From NCBI RefSeq assembly GCF_003730195.1, contig NZ_QWGG01000002.1:186001-250000 (forward strand): 64,000 nt of DNA, read 5' to 3'. A model generated the notes under the pieces. The model saw nothing but the letters and a program-made list of their open reading frames with translations, had not been told where the DNA came from and made no database searches. Position 1 is the stretch's first letter; every line of letters starts with the position of its first letter. Source of the stretch: Halosimplex salinum (GTDB taxonomy: Archaea > Halobacteriota > Halobacteria > Halobacteriales > Haloarculaceae). This document shows positions 1 through 8,521 of the stretch, piece after piece. The translations under genes were made by a program, and so were the position numbers.

Positions 1-47
1 GAGAGCCCGAAGGCCGCCAGATGCTCCCTGATCCGCTCCTCGCTCAT
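1..47 (-). CDS. 5' end of a divergent gene, possibly an HTH regulator (partial)
   Basis: The minus strand reads ATG at 47-45 and stays open to the window edge, giving MSEERIREHLAAFGL. This resembles the N-terminus of TrmB/MarR-like helix-turn-helix regulators, which often begin with an acidic helix followed by 'FGLS'. Only 15 codons are visible, so the family is a guess. A TATA-like stretch (minus TTTTGTAG, about 79-72) lies 25-32 nt upstream of the ATG, fitting a leaderless haloarchaeal mRNA. It is divergent from the MFS transporter, as expected for a local regulator. Confidence 0.4.
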   Translation of the reverse strand, partial: MSEERIREHLAAFGL

Positions 48-65
48 TGGCGAGCTTTCTTGGAC

Positions 66-80
66 TATCTACAAAAGCGT
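66..80. promoter_or_regulatory. Shared divergent promoter region
   Basis: The stretch ctatctacaaaagcg sits about 30 nt upstream of the ATG at 109 on the plus strand and about 25-32 nt upstream of the minus-strand ATG at 47. It could serve as TATA element for both directions. Inferred from position and composition only. Confidence 0.35.
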
Positions 81-108
81 TTTCCGATACGGTCCGGTAC
101 GGGGAGCC

Positions 109-156
109 ATGCAACCGACGAGCGAGTGGTACGTGACGCGGGAGGACGCCCAGTGA
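109..156 (+). CDS. Possible 15-codon leader ORF overlapping the MFS start
   Basis: ATG at 109 opens the peptide MQPTSEWYVTREDAQ and ends at TGA 154-156, which overlaps the GTG start of the transporter at 153 in a GTGA arrangement. The TATA-like element at 66-80 is at leaderless distance from this ATG. Translational coupling of the transporter to this mini-ORF is an inference. It may simply be 5' untranslated sequence. Confidence 0.3.
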   Translation: MQPTSEWYVTREDAQ

Positions 157-1457
157 GCGGGCCAGCGGCGGACGGCGAAGGGGCAGACGGCCCGCCCCCG
201 AGTGGTGACACCGGCGGTGGCGCGCCACCGAGCGACGACACCGACGGCGACGGTTCGGCCGCGGCGGACGCCCGCAACCGACGGCTGTGGACGGTCGCCA
301 TCTTCCTGATGATGGCGTGTACGGGCGCGGTGATGCAGGTCCGCGGCGCGGTGTTACCGACGCTGGGAGGGTATTTCACCGTCCCGGAGTGGCAACTCGG
401 ACTCGTCGCGCCCGCGGGGACGGCCGGCTACCTGCTGGTCATCCTCGTCGTCGGGTCGAGCGCGGGTCGTGTCGACGCGCGGCGGTTCATCGCCGGCGGC
501 GCGTTCCTGACGGCGGGCGCGCTCATCGCGATGGGGCTGGCTCCCTCCTTTCCCGTGTTCCTCGGCGCGCTCGTCGTCCAGGGCGCGGCCGTCGGGGTGT
601 TCCGCGCGCTCGACCGGCCGCTCCTCAGCCACTTCTATCCGAACCAGCGCGGGCGCGTGTACAACCGCTACGACGCGACCTGGGCGGTCGGCGCCGCGCT
701 CGGGCCACTGGCCGTCGTGCTCGCGCTCCGAGCGGGATCGTGGCGGCTCGTCTACGGCGCGGTCGGCGTCGGCGTGCTCGCCCTCGCCGTCGTCTTCCGG
801 TCGCTCCGTGCGCCCGCGGTCGAGTCGAACGAGGAGCCGCTCACCCGTGCGGGTCTGGCCGAACTGGTCCGCCGACCCGAGGTGCTCGCCCTGCTCGCCG
901 CCCTCTTTTTCGTGACCGGCGTCGAGGGCGGCCTGTTCACCTGGCTCCCCTACTACGCGCGGGCCGAACTCCCGGCCGGGTGGGCGGAGCTGACGCTGAC
1001 GGCCATGCTCGTCGCCTACATCCCCGGCCGATTCGCCTGCGGCGCGCTGACCGACCGGCTGGGACCGCTCACGCTCCTGATGGGCGTGCTCGGCCTGCTC
1101 GTCCCGGCGTTCGCGTTCACCTTCTTCGTCGCCGAGGGCCCGGTCGTGCTGGCGGGCGTCGTCGTCATCGGCCTGCTCGTCTCCGGCGTGTTCCCGACGA
1201 TGATGGCCTACGCGACCGACGCCGTCCCGGAACACAGCGGCCCGGTGAACGCCCTCGCGTCGGCGGTTTCCTCGATCTCGGTCGGCGGCGTGCCCGCGCT
1301 CATGGGCGTCGTCGTCGGCGGGGCCGACGCCGCGACGGCGATGCGCCTGCTCCTCGTCCCCGTGGTCGCCGCGCTGGGCGTCGTCTCACTCGCACGGGTG
1401 GCTGAGGGACGCCGACTCGCCAGCGAGACCGGCGGCTCGACGGCCGTCGACGACTGA
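153..1457 (+). CDS. MFS transporter
   Basis: A 434-residue integral membrane protein of the major facilitator superfamily with about 12 hydrophobic segments. The N-terminal ~45 residues are a Gly/Asp-rich cytoplasmic leader ending in ARNRRLW just before helix 1. Family features include the loop 'ADLTDRLGPLTLL'-type region (here ACGALTDRLGPL) between helices 8 and 9. The substrate cannot be told from sequence. I chose GTG 153 because a start at 21 would overlap the divergent gene and add a basic, non-halophilic-looking tail; GTG 153 also overlaps the stop of a mini-ORF. The gene is probably controlled by the divergent regulator at the window edge. Confidence 0.85.
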   Translation: MSGPAADGEGADGPPPSGDTGGGAPPSDDTDGDGSAAADARNRRLWTVAIFLMMACTGAVMQVRGAVLPTLGGYFTVPEWQLGLVAPAGTAGYLLVILVVGSSAGRVDARRFIAGGAFLTAGALIAMGLAPSFPVFLGALVVQGAAVGVFRALDRPLLSHFYPNQRGRVYNRYDATWAVGAALGPLAVVLALRAGSWRLVYGAVGVGVLALAVVFRSLRAPAVESNEEPLTRAGLAELVRRPEVLALLAALFFVTGVEGGLFTWLPYYARAELPAGWAELTLTAMLVAYIPGRFACGALTDRLGPLTLLMGVLGLLVPAFAFTFFVAEGPVVLAGVVVIGLLVSGVFPTMMAYATDAVPEHSGPVNALASAVSSISVGGVPALMGVVVGGADAATAMRLLLVPVVAALGVVSLARVAEGRRLASETGGSTAVDD

Positions 1458-1468
1458 AAACGCGGGCG

Positions 1469-1642
1469 TCAGCGGGGACTGGCCCGACGACCGGACCCGA
1501 CGAACTCGGGGAGGACGAGCGCGAAGGCGCCGGCGGCGGCGACCACGCCCGCCAGCGGGACTGTTTCGCCGGCCGTGAAGAGGACGAACCCGGCGAGGAT
1601 CCCCGACAGCGCCACGACGTCGAGCGTCCAGTGTCGGTCCAT
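1469..1642 (-). CDS. Small membrane protein (57 aa), unknown function
   Basis: A 57-residue protein beginning MDRHWTLDVVAL with two predicted membrane helices (about residues 8-27 and 30-48) and a basic C-terminus (GRRASPR). It is convergent with the MFS gene, 11 bp apart. The upstream minus-strand sequence holds a TTTTTG box and, further up, the palindromic CGTCTGACG element shared with other genes in this window. Function unknown. Confidence 0.7.
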   Translation of the reverse strand: MDRHWTLDVVALSGILAGFVLFTAGETVPLAGVVAAAGAFALVLPEFVGSGRRASPR

Positions 1643-1698
1643 ACTCGTGTCATCGCCCCAACCAGACAAAAAGGCCGGGCAGACGAGCGGCTGACGCG

Positions 1699-1707
1699 CG
1701 TCAGACG
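1699..1707 (-). promoter_or_regulatory. CGTC-N-GACG palindromic element, copy 1
   Basis: Minus-strand CGTCTGACG, ending 57 nt upstream of the 57-aa membrane protein ATG. The 40 nt from here to the TTTTTG box closely match the promoter of the gene starting at 63783. See findings. Confidence 0.4.
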
Positions 1708-1823
1708 TGCGGTCGTCCAGTGGGTGTGAGAGCGGCGGTCGGGGACGGCGAACGGCCGGCGGCGGTCGCGCGACGAGGCGAACGAACACAACGGCCAAAT
1801 ACGCGGGTGTGCTTGGTCGAGAC

Positions 1824-2411
1824 ATGACAACGCGGACGGCGGCGGTAACCCGAGAGACCGCCGAGACGGCGATAGAGGTGACGCTGGACGTCGACGGCGA
1901 CGGCGACGCAACCGTCGAGACGGGCGTCGGCTTCTTCGACCACATGCTCGGCGCCTTCGCCACCCACGGGCTGTTCGACCTCACAGTCCAGTGCGACGGC
2001 GACCTGGAGATAGACGACCACCACACCGTCGAGGACGTGGCGATCACAATCGGCGAGGCGTTCACCGAGGCACTGGGCGAGAAGCGCGGTATCGTTCGCT
2101 TCGCCGACCGGACGGTCCCGCTCGACGAGGCCGTCGCCAGCGTCGTCGTCGACGTGAGTGGTCGCCCACACTTCGAGTTCGACGGCGAATTCTCACAGAG
2201 CGAGGTCGGCGGCATGACCAGCCACATGGCCCAGCACTTCCTGCGCTCGCTGGCGATGAACACCGGGCTCACCCTCCACGCCGGCGTCGAGGGGGAGAAC
2301 GCCCACCACGAGGTCGAGGCGCTGTTCAAGGGACTGGCTCGCGCGCTCGACGACGCCACGCGGATCGACGAGCGCCGGAGCGACGTGGCGAGCACGAAAG
2401 GCGAGCTATAA
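1824..2411 (+). CDS. hisB: Imidazoleglycerol-phosphate dehydratase
   Basis: Catalyses the sixth step of histidine biosynthesis, dehydration of imidazole glycerol phosphate to imidazole acetol phosphate, in the cytoplasm. The 195-residue protein is the monofunctional archaeal form without the phosphatase domain of enterobacterial HisB. The duplicated metal-binding HHxxE motifs are visible at residues 66-70 (HHTVE) and 161-165 (HHEVE), with the family sequence GVGFFDHML at 35-43. The start is ATG 1824; upstream codons give an arginine-rich, non-conserved extension. The stop overlaps the next gene's ATG (TAATG), so the two genes are translationally coupled. Confidence 0.97.
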   Translation: MTTRTAAVTRETAETAIEVTLDVDGDGDATVETGVGFFDHMLGAFATHGLFDLTVQCDGDLEIDDHHTVEDVAITIGEAFTEALGEKRGIVRFADRTVPLDEAVASVVVDVSGRPHFEFDGEFSQSEVGGMTSHMAQHFLRSLAMNTGLTLHAGVEGENAHHEVEALFKGLARALDDATRIDERRSDVASTKGEL

Positions 2412-2986
2412 TGGCCGACGACGAGCTCGACGCCGGGGACGACACCGACGGAAACGGCGGCGGGGCGAGCGCCGAGACCGCCACCTTCGACGCGATCATG
2501 GAGAAGTTCGCCGACTCACCCAGCCAGCAGGCGGTCATCCGCCTCCTCCTCGAACGCGGCTTCTCCGTCAACGACGAGGGGCGGGTCGTCTCGGGCGGCA
2601 TCGAGATCCCCAACACCGGCATCGCCCGCGAGGTGGGCGTCGACCGCCGCGTCGTCGACTCGACGACCGACGCCATCCTCGCCGACGACCAGCTGCGCCG
2701 GATCTTCCAGAACATCTCCGCCATCCCGAGCCTGATGGATCTCGCGCCGGTGCTCGACCTGACGGCGCTGGCGATCACCGTCCGCGACGCCGAGGAATCG
2801 GGCATCGTCGCCACCGTCACGGGCGCTATCGCCGACCGGGACATCTCCATCCGCCAGACCATCAGCGAGGACCCCGAGTTCACCGACGAGCCCAAGCTCT
2901 ACGTCATCACCGACGGCGAAATTCCGGGCGACCTCCTCAACGAGATCCGCGCGATGGGGTTCGTCCACAAGATCGAGTTGCGGTGA
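2411..2986 (+). CDS. ACT-domain regulator of amino acid metabolism
   Basis: A 191-residue predicted regulator. An acidic N-terminus is followed by a winged-helix-like region (about 30-100, containing QQAVIRLLLERGFSVND and GIAREVGVDRRVVDSTTDAI) and a C-terminal ACT domain (about 115-190, ALAITVRDAEESGIVATVTGAI) of the kind that binds amino acids. Coupled to hisB by a one-base overlap, it probably senses an amino acid, but ligand and target are unknown. After the stop, another frame continues with an acidic coding-like stretch to 3110 (see findings). Confidence 0.85.
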   Translation: MADDELDAGDDTDGNGGGASAETATFDAIMEKFADSPSQQAVIRLLLERGFSVNDEGRVVSGGIEIPNTGIAREVGVDRRVVDSTTDAILADDQLRRIFQNISAIPSLMDLAPVLDLTALAITVRDAEESGIVATVTGAIADRDISIRQTISEDPEFTDEPKLYVITDGEIPGDLLNEIRAMGFVHKIELR

Positions 2987-3135
2987 CGCCAGCGAGGACG
3001 CGCAGCCACCGACGACCGACGAGGCGACGCTCGCGGTCAGCGTCGGGGACGACGAGATGACCGCCCCGTCGACCGAGGGGTACGAGACGGACGGCGACGG
3101 TGGGACCTAAGACCGGGCCGTCCGAACGTCCGGGT

Positions 3136-3753
3136 GTGACAGACGAGCCCGGCACGACCGACGAGCCATACCGGACCGTCGCCGGCCGCGGCGAGGCGCG
3201 GTTCGAGGTCCGCGGCTCGGAGTTCATCGGCCACGTCGCCCCCGCCCGGACGGTCGAAGACGCCGAGTCCTTCGTCGAATCCGTCCGCGCGGAGTACGAC
3301 GACGCGACGCACAACGTCCCGGCCTACCGCGTCCGCGCCGACCCCTTCCGCGAGTGGGCCAGCGACGACGGCGAACCCTCCGGGTCCGCCGGCGACCCGG
3401 CACTGAACGTGCTCCAGCAGGAGGACGTGGAGAACGTCGTCGCCGTCGTCACCCGCTACTACGGCGGGACGAACCTCGGCGTCGGCGGGCTCGCCCGCTC
3501 GTACTCCCGGGCGGTCAAGGACGGCCTCGACGCCGCCGGGACGACCACCGAGCGCCCCCACGAGACGTTCTCGGTGACCGTCGCGTACGACGACTCGGGC
3601 ACCGTCCGCGGGATCCTGGAGAGCGAAGGCGTCGAGTTCGACGCCGACTACGCCGAGCGCGTCGCCTTCGACGTGCGCGTGCCCGTCGCCGACGGCGCCG
3701 CCCTCCGCGACCGGATACGCAGCGCCACCAGCGGCCGCGCCGACATCGAGTAG
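3136..3753 (+). CDS. IMPACT/YigZ family protein (UPF0029)
   Basis: A 205-residue YigZ-type protein. The N-terminal UPF0029 domain carries the hallmark HNVPAYRV, DDGEPSGSAG and VTRYYGGTNLGVGGLARSY segments. The C-terminal ~70 residues match the DUF1949-type ferredoxin-fold domain (FSVTVAYDDSGTVRGILE). Bacterial and eukaryotic relatives are linked to translation and stress responses, but the archaeal role is not established. GTG 3136 is preferred over ATG 3100 because homology begins shortly after it and the upstream codons are not conserved-looking. Confidence 0.9.
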   Translation: MTDEPGTTDEPYRTVAGRGEARFEVRGSEFIGHVAPARTVEDAESFVESVRAEYDDATHNVPAYRVRADPFREWASDDGEPSGSAGDPALNVLQQEDVENVVAVVTRYYGGTNLGVGGLARSYSRAVKDGLDAAGTTTERPHETFSVTVAYDDSGTVRGILESEGVEFDADYAERVAFDVRVPVADGAALRDRIRSATSGRADIE

Positions 3754-3882
3754 CGAGCGCGGCTGACGTGGAACCCGGACGGACAGGCGAGCACCGATCC
3801 CGTCGCTCTCGGTCGGATCTCCAGTCGAAACGAAGGCGTTTGCGACGAGGTCACAAGCGGGGCGAGTCGGAGCCGTACTGCG

Positions 3883-5292
3883 TCACTCGGGCTGGGCTTC
3901 GCCGGTGTCGGCTTCGACCTCTTCGTCGGGGGTGTCGTCGGGGTCGTAGTCCTCGGTGCGGGTGACGCGGGCTTTCATGATCCGGGTGTTCTCGACGCTT
4001 TCGACGGTGATCTCGACGCCGTCGTAGTCGATCACTTCGCCCTCCTCGACGAGGCGGCCGGCGAGGTTGAAGATGAACCCCGCGATGGTCTCGAACTCCT
4101 CGCCCTCGGGGATGTCGATCTCGAGGGCCTCGTTGACCTCCTCGATGTTGACCTCGCCCTTGACGACGACGGTGTCGTCGCCGACGTACTCGATGGGCTC
4201 TTCCTCGCCGCCCTCGAGGATCTCGCCGACGATCTCCTCGGTGAGGTCCTCCATGGTGACGAGCCCCTCGGTCGTTCCGAACTCGTCGATGACGATGACC
4301 ATGTGGAGCCGTTCGTTGCGCATCTCGGCCAGCAGGTCGTCGACGTTCTTCGACTCGGGGACGTGCAGCGTGGGCTCGATGATGTCTTCGAGTTCGAGGT
4401 CGCCGTCCTCGGTCTCGCCGTAGTTCAGGTCGCGGACCAGATCGCGGATGTGGACGATCCCGATGACGTTGTCCAGACTGCCCTCGTACACCGGCAGGCG
4501 CGCGTGGCCGCTGTGGATGCACTGCTCGATGGCCTCCGAGATGGTCGCGTCCGTGGAGATGGCGTCCATGTCCAGGCGCGGCGTCATCACCTCTTTGACG
4601 ATCGTGTTGTTGAACCGGAGGGTGCGCTGGAGCATCTCGCGCTCCTCCTCGTCGAGGACGCCCTCCCGCTCGCCCGTCTCGATGATATCCTGAATCTCCT
4701 CGCGGGTGACGTACGAGGACTCGATGGCCGAGCGACCACCGGTGATCTTGTTGACGACCCGCGTGAGGTAGTCGAACAGGACGATCAGCGGGAGCAGGAG
4801 CGCCTCGGAGGCCTTGAGCGGCCGTGAGATACGCAGTGCCCAGGACTCGGTGTTCTCGACGGCGTAGGACTTGGGCGCGCTCTCGCCGAACAGCAGGACG
4901 ATGGCGGTGATCCCGAAGGTCGCGGCGACGACCGCCTGGCCCTGTCGCAGGTAGAGACCGAACAGCCCCGTCGCGATGGAGGACATCGCGATGTTGACGA
5001 GGTTGTTCCCGACGAGGATCGTCACGAGCAGTCGGTGGGGGTCGGCCTTGAGTCCCTTGAGCGTGCGCGCGCCGCGGCGGCCGTCCTCGACGAGCGCCTC
5101 GACGCGGTGGGCCGGCAGCGAGAACATCGCGATCTCCGAGGAGGAGAAAAACGCCGAGAGCCCGATCAGGACGACGATAACGAGCACTCCGGCGGTCGCG
5201 ATGGCACTCTTCGGGACCAGATAGCCGTAGACGTTGAGCTCCTGCTGTGCAACGGGCGCCAGCTGCGGCCACGCCACTGCCGGTGTGAGCAT
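3883..5292 (-). CDS. CNNM/HlyC-CorC family membrane protein with paired CBS domains
   Basis: A 469-residue protein with a DUF21/CNNM transmembrane domain (about residues 25-185, including AFFSSSEIAMFSLPAHRVE), a pair of CBS domains (about 205-320) and a C-terminal CorC_HlyC transporter-associated domain (FETIAGFIFNLAGRLVEEGE). Family members are implicated in Mg2+/Co2+ efflux or its regulation. The start is a choice between ATG 5334 and ATG 5292. A minus-strand TATA-like CCTTAATT at 5326-5319 is 27-34 nt upstream of ATG 5292, the leaderless distance, so I favour 5292; starting at 5334 would add MASLNSAARQISPS. The gene stands alone. Confidence 0.9.
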   Translation of the reverse strand: MLTPAVAWPQLAPVAQQELNVYGYLVPKSAIATAGVLVIVVLIGLSAFFSSSEIAMFSLPAHRVEALVEDGRRGARTLKGLKADPHRLLVTILVGNNLVNIAMSSIATGLFGLYLRQGQAVVAATFGITAIVLLFGESAPKSYAVENTESWALRISRPLKASEALLLPLIVLFDYLTRVVNKITGGRSAIESSYVTREEIQDIIETGEREGVLDEEEREMLQRTLRFNNTIVKEVMTPRLDMDAISTDATISEAIEQCIHSGHARLPVYEGSLDNVIGIVHIRDLVRDLNYGETEDGDLELEDIIEPTLHVPESKNVDDLLAEMRNERLHMVIVIDEFGTTEGLVTMEDLTEEIVGEILEGGEEEPIEYVGDDTVVVKGEVNIEEVNEALEIDIPEGEEFETIAGFIFNLAGRLVEEGEVIDYDGVEITVESVENTRIMKARVTRTEDYDPDDTPDEEVEADTGEAQPE

Positions 5293-5453
5293 CGACGGCG
5301 AGATTTGTCGGGCGGCGGAATTAAGGCTTGCCATACCGGACCTCCCCGTCCGTCGGCCGTCTTCGGGATTCGCGGCCTCTCTGCCGCGTGCGAGGCCTCG
5401 CTCGTGAGTCGGTCCCATACGACGCGACACGGACCCCGTGACCAACGGCGTCC

Positions 5454-6029
5454 TCACGACGCCTGCACCTCGATCTGGGCGATCTGACCGTTGCTCGAAC
5501 GGTGGATCACGCGGACGGTCGCGCGGTCGCCCGACCGCAGGTCGACCGCCCGCTGGGCGATCCGCACCGACGCGGCTTCCCCGCTCTCCCACCGACCGTC
5601 GGTGTGGGCGGCGTCGAGTTCGCCGTCGACGCCCGCGTACGTCCGGTCGAACAGGTCCGCACCGCGGACGTGGTCGTCGGTGAGCCGTCGCGTCGGGAAC
5701 TCGCGCGCCCTCGTCGCCTCGCCGGTTCGCTCTACCTCGACGACGACCGCGAGATCCGCGACCGCGAGCGTGTCCCCCGCCTCGTGGACGAGGCGGAGTC
5801 GCTGACCGTCGGGCCAGCCGTCGGTCGCGGAGAGCTCCGCACTCAGGTGGGCCTGCGGCGTCGACTCCGGGCGAGCGCCGTCGATTCCGACGGCCGCGAC
5901 CGCCACCGACGCCAGCAGGACCGTCAGCCCGACGAGGACGACACAGCCGACGACGGGGCTCGTCGCGCGGTTCGAGCGGCGGCGCTGGCGACCAGTCGGT
6001 GGGCTCCCGTGCGGACGGCGCTCGGTCAC
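5454..6029 (-). CDS. Type IV pilin-like protein with archaeal pilin N-terminus
   Basis: A 191-residue protein with a basic N-terminus (RRRSNRATSPVVG) followed by one long hydrophobic helix (about 27-48), the class III signal peptide layout of haloarchaeal pilins, where prepilin peptidase cleaves just before the hydrophobic stretch. The remainder is a polar, beta-rich extracellular domain. It is predicted to be exported and membrane-anchored or assembled into a pilus-like structure. No pilus assembly genes are adjacent, so it may use machinery encoded elsewhere. Confidence 0.75.
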   Translation of the reverse strand: MTERRPHGSPPTGRQRRRSNRATSPVVGCVVLVGLTVLLASVAVAAVGIDGARPESTPQAHLSAELSATDGWPDGQRLRLVHEAGDTLAVADLAVVVEVERTGEATRAREFPTRRLTDDHVRGADLFDRTYAGVDGELDAAHTDGRWESGEAASVRIAQRAVDLRSGDRATVRVIHRSSNGQIAQIEVQAS

Positions 6030-6117
6030 GCGCCGGGGTGGTCGCTCCTTCGGACTTAAACCTCGGGAGCGTCTGCGGCGAAGCGCTTACACGGCTGATG
6101 GCCGTACGTTCGGCGAG

Positions 6118-6387
6118 ATGAGCGACCCAGACATCACGTTCTACCGATTGCAGGCGTGCCCGTTCTGCGAGCGGGTCACCCGCAAACTCGAGGAGTACGA
6201 CCTCGACTACCGCTCGCGCTTCGTCGAACCGATGCATAGCGACCGCAACGTGGTCCAGCGCCTCACCGGCAAGCGCACGGTGCCCGCCATCGTCGACGAG
6301 TCCACCGGCGTCACGATGTCCGAGAGCGCCAACATCGTCGAGTACCTCGACGCCACCTACGGCGAGCGCGGCATGGGGGGTGCCTGA
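6118..6387 (+). CDS. Glutaredoxin/GST N-terminal domain protein
   Basis: An 89-residue thioredoxin-fold protein with a CPFC redox motif at residues 14-17 and the conserved cis-proline segment TVPAIVDE. The C-terminal SANIVEYLD resembles the N-terminal domain of glutathione S-transferases. It likely performs thiol-disulfide exchange, perhaps with gamma-glutamylcysteine, the usual haloarchaeal thiol (family knowledge). It overlaps the next gene by one base (TGATG), so the pair forms an operon. A TATA-like cgcttacacg lies about 25-32 nt upstream. Confidence 0.88.
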   Translation: MSDPDITFYRLQACPFCERVTRKLEEYDLDYRSRFVEPMHSDRNVVQRLTGKRTVPAIVDESTGVTMSESANIVEYLDATYGERGMGGA

Positions 6388-6902
6388 TGGACCTCCCCTT
6401 CGACGTCGTCGACCTCCCCGACACCGACCACCCCGAGGAAGGCGACCGCGTCCCCGACTTCGAGCGCCCGCTGGTCAACGACGAGTACTGGGAGGACGTC
6501 TCCCTCTCGGAGTTGACCGACGACGGGCCCGTCGTGCTCGTCTTCCACCCGATGGACGGCGCGTTCCCCGCGACGTACATCTGGAACGAGATCCGGGACC
6601 GGGGATGGACCGAGGTCGACAACTGCGAGGTCGTCGGCGTCTCCATCTCCACGCCGTACGAGCACGAGACGCTCCTCGACGAGCGCGGCGTCGACGCGCG
6701 ACTCTACTCCGACCCCGCCAACGGCGTCGCCGAGCAGTTCGACATCGTCAACGACCTCGACGGCATGAGCGGCATCTCGGAGCCCAGACCCGCCATCTTC
6801 GCCCTCGACGAGGAGCGCGTCGTCCAGTACGCCTGGGTCGCCGACGAGTGGCCCGACTTCCCCGACTACGACGAAGTCGGCGACGTGATCGAAGGCCTGT
6901 AG
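6387..6902 (+). CDS. Peroxiredoxin-like protein without a peroxidatic cysteine
   Basis: A 171-residue AhpC/TSA-fold protein. The strand VVLVFHP leads into DGAFPATYIWNE, the place where peroxiredoxins carry the catalytic TxxC; here no Cys is present. The only cysteine is C80 in VDNCEVVGVS, where peroxiredoxins have the 'evvgiS' strand. It is therefore unlikely to reduce peroxides by the usual mechanism. It may be a binding or regulatory partner of the coupled glutaredoxin-like protein. The fold assignment is firm, the function open. Confidence 0.8.
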   Translation: MDLPFDVVDLPDTDHPEEGDRVPDFERPLVNDEYWEDVSLSELTDDGPVVLVFHPMDGAFPATYIWNEIRDRGWTEVDNCEVVGVSISTPYEHETLLDERGVDARLYSDPANGVAEQFDIVNDLDGMSGISEPRPAIFALDEERVVQYAWVADEWPDFPDYDEVGDVIEGL

Positions 6903-7040
6903 GCGGTTTCGGGAGCGTATCGATGGACCTGTAATCGGTTTCTGGCGCGCGCTGGAGCGCGCTTTCATGCGCGCGACAGTAGTCGTGCGAGGTCTTCGCG
7001 AGTGGAACGAGCGAAGGCTCGGAAGACGACCGGAGGGAGT

Positions 7041-7281
7041 CTTCCGGTGGATGAGTGAGGGAGCGAAGCGACCGAGCGAATCGGCTGGGGAGGTGTGAGG
7101 CCGTCTGCGGTGCCATGCGGTGCTACGGTAGTTCCCTGGCGGACTGAAAGGGCGAGGCTCGCTCGCGTTCAGTTCAGTCGCCTGAACGGCCCCTATCCGA
7201 GCGAGCGAAGCGAGCGAGGATATGCCGTTCAGCGACCGCGAGCGGGTCGAGGGCTTTCGTCGACTGTTGTCGACTGCGGTC
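7041..7281 (+). repeat. Non-coding repeat, copy A (inverted partner at 9219-9470)
   Basis: Sequence rich in gagcgaagcgagcgag-type motifs. Its reverse complement recurs at 9219-9470. The strongest shared core starts at ggcggactgaaagggcgagg (7139-7158) and runs to gggctttcgtcg (7251-7262). Together the copies bracket the dioxygenase and Sua5/YrdC genes. 6903-7040 and 7282-7431 hold no convincing gene; the latter ends with a TATA-like tattcaagtag about 30 nt before ATG 7432. Confidence 0.7.
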
Positions 7282-7431
7282 GAGACGACTCATAGCGATC
7301 CAGTCGAGGGGTATCGTCGTCCGCCGATCCCGGCCGAGCCAGAACCGCCGACACACGCAGTGACACCGCCGAGGACCGGTTACATCGATGTCAGCGCCTA
7401 TTCAAGTAGAAGCAGTCCATACGGAGAGTCA

Positions 7432-8421
7432 ATGGCAGACGTTACACCGACGCCGGGTATCCATCACGTGACGTGTATCGCGGGCGACCCGCAGGAGAAC
7501 ATCGACTTCTGGGTCGAAACACTCGGTCTCAGACTCGTCAAGCGCTCCATCAACCAGGACGACTCGGGGACGTACCACTTCTTCTTCGCCGACGCGGAGG
7601 GCAACCCCGGAACGAGCATGACGTTCTTCCCGTGGGAGGGCATGACCCAGGGGAAGGTCGGCTCCGGGCAGGTCTCGCGGACCGCCTTCCGCGTCCCGGA
7701 GGGCAGTCTGGACTACTGGGAGGACCGGTTCGACGACTACGGCGTGGACTACGACGACCGCGTCGAGCGCTTCGGCGAGACGGTCCTTCCGTTCCGCGAC
7801 CCGGACGGGCTCCCCGTGGAACTGGTCGGAGTGGCGATTCCCGACGACGACCCGACCGAGCCGTGGACGGAGTTCGTCCCCGAGGAGTCGGCCATCCGCG
7901 GGTTCCACTCCGTGACGCTCTGGCTGGCCGACCCCCAGCCCACCGAGGAACTGCTGGAGACGATGGGGCTGGAGCGGGTCGGCACCGAGGAGGCGGAGGG
8001 TGACACGCCGGGCGACGAACGCACGCGCTTCGCCGCGACGGGCGAGGTGGGCAAGTACGTCGACGTGCTGCCGACCATCCAGGGCGGGCGGCAGGGACAC
8101 GGGACGGTCCACCACGTCGCGTTCCAGACGCCGACCGACGAGGACCAGGAGGCGATGCGCAAGGCCGTCCGACTGGAGGGGCTCAACCCGACACAGCAGA
8201 TCGACCGCCACTGGTTCCGCTCGGTGTACGTCCGCGAGCACGGCGGCGTCCTCTTCGAGTTCGCGACGAGCGGCCCGGGCTACACCAGCGACGAACCGCT
8301 CGACGAACTGGGCGAACGGCTCGTCCTCCCCGGGAAGTTCGAGAACCAGCGCGAGCAGATCGAGGCGCAACTGACTGACGTGACGATCCCGCGGGCCGAG
8401 ACGGCCGACGCCGACGACTGA
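7432..8421 (+). CDS. VOC-family ring-cleaving dioxygenase / glyoxalase-like protein
   Basis: A 329-residue protein with two vicinal-oxygen-chelate modules. Module 1 (about 5-150) starts GIHHVTCIAGDPQENIDFW and ends DPDGLPVELVG. Module 2 (about 160-310) starts GFHSVTLWLADPQPTEELLE. Possible metal ligands are the first His of each module and a C-terminal Glu (GGVLFEFATSGPG). This matches the MhqO/YfiE-type ring-cleaving dioxygenase group, which acts on hydroquinone-like aromatics; the substrate here is unknown. ATG 7432 is chosen because homology begins immediately and a TATA-like box lies about 30 nt upstream; the open frame continues to 7222 through repeat DNA. Confidence 0.88.
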   Translation: MADVTPTPGIHHVTCIAGDPQENIDFWVETLGLRLVKRSINQDDSGTYHFFFADAEGNPGTSMTFFPWEGMTQGKVGSGQVSRTAFRVPEGSLDYWEDRFDDYGVDYDDRVERFGETVLPFRDPDGLPVELVGVAIPDDDPTEPWTEFVPEESAIRGFHSVTLWLADPQPTEELLETMGLERVGTEEAEGDTPGDERTRFAATGEVGKYVDVLPTIQGGRQGHGTVHHVAFQTPTDEDQEAMRKAVRLEGLNPTQQIDRHWFRSVYVREHGGVLFEFATSGPGYTSDEPLDELGERLVLPGKFENQREQIEAQLTDVTIPRAETADADD

Positions 8422-8521
8422 GCCGACGCGAACGGCCGACGCCGACGACTGACTGCGGGACTCGGCCGAATCACCGGTCCGTCGCGTCACGCTTTTCTCG
8501 CCGACCGACGGACACTCGACC

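Noticed and set aside
7222-7431. N-terminal extension of the VOC dioxygenase
   Set aside because: The open frame runs through the non-coding repeat. Homology starts at MADVTPTPGIHHVTC and a TATA-like box precedes that ATG.
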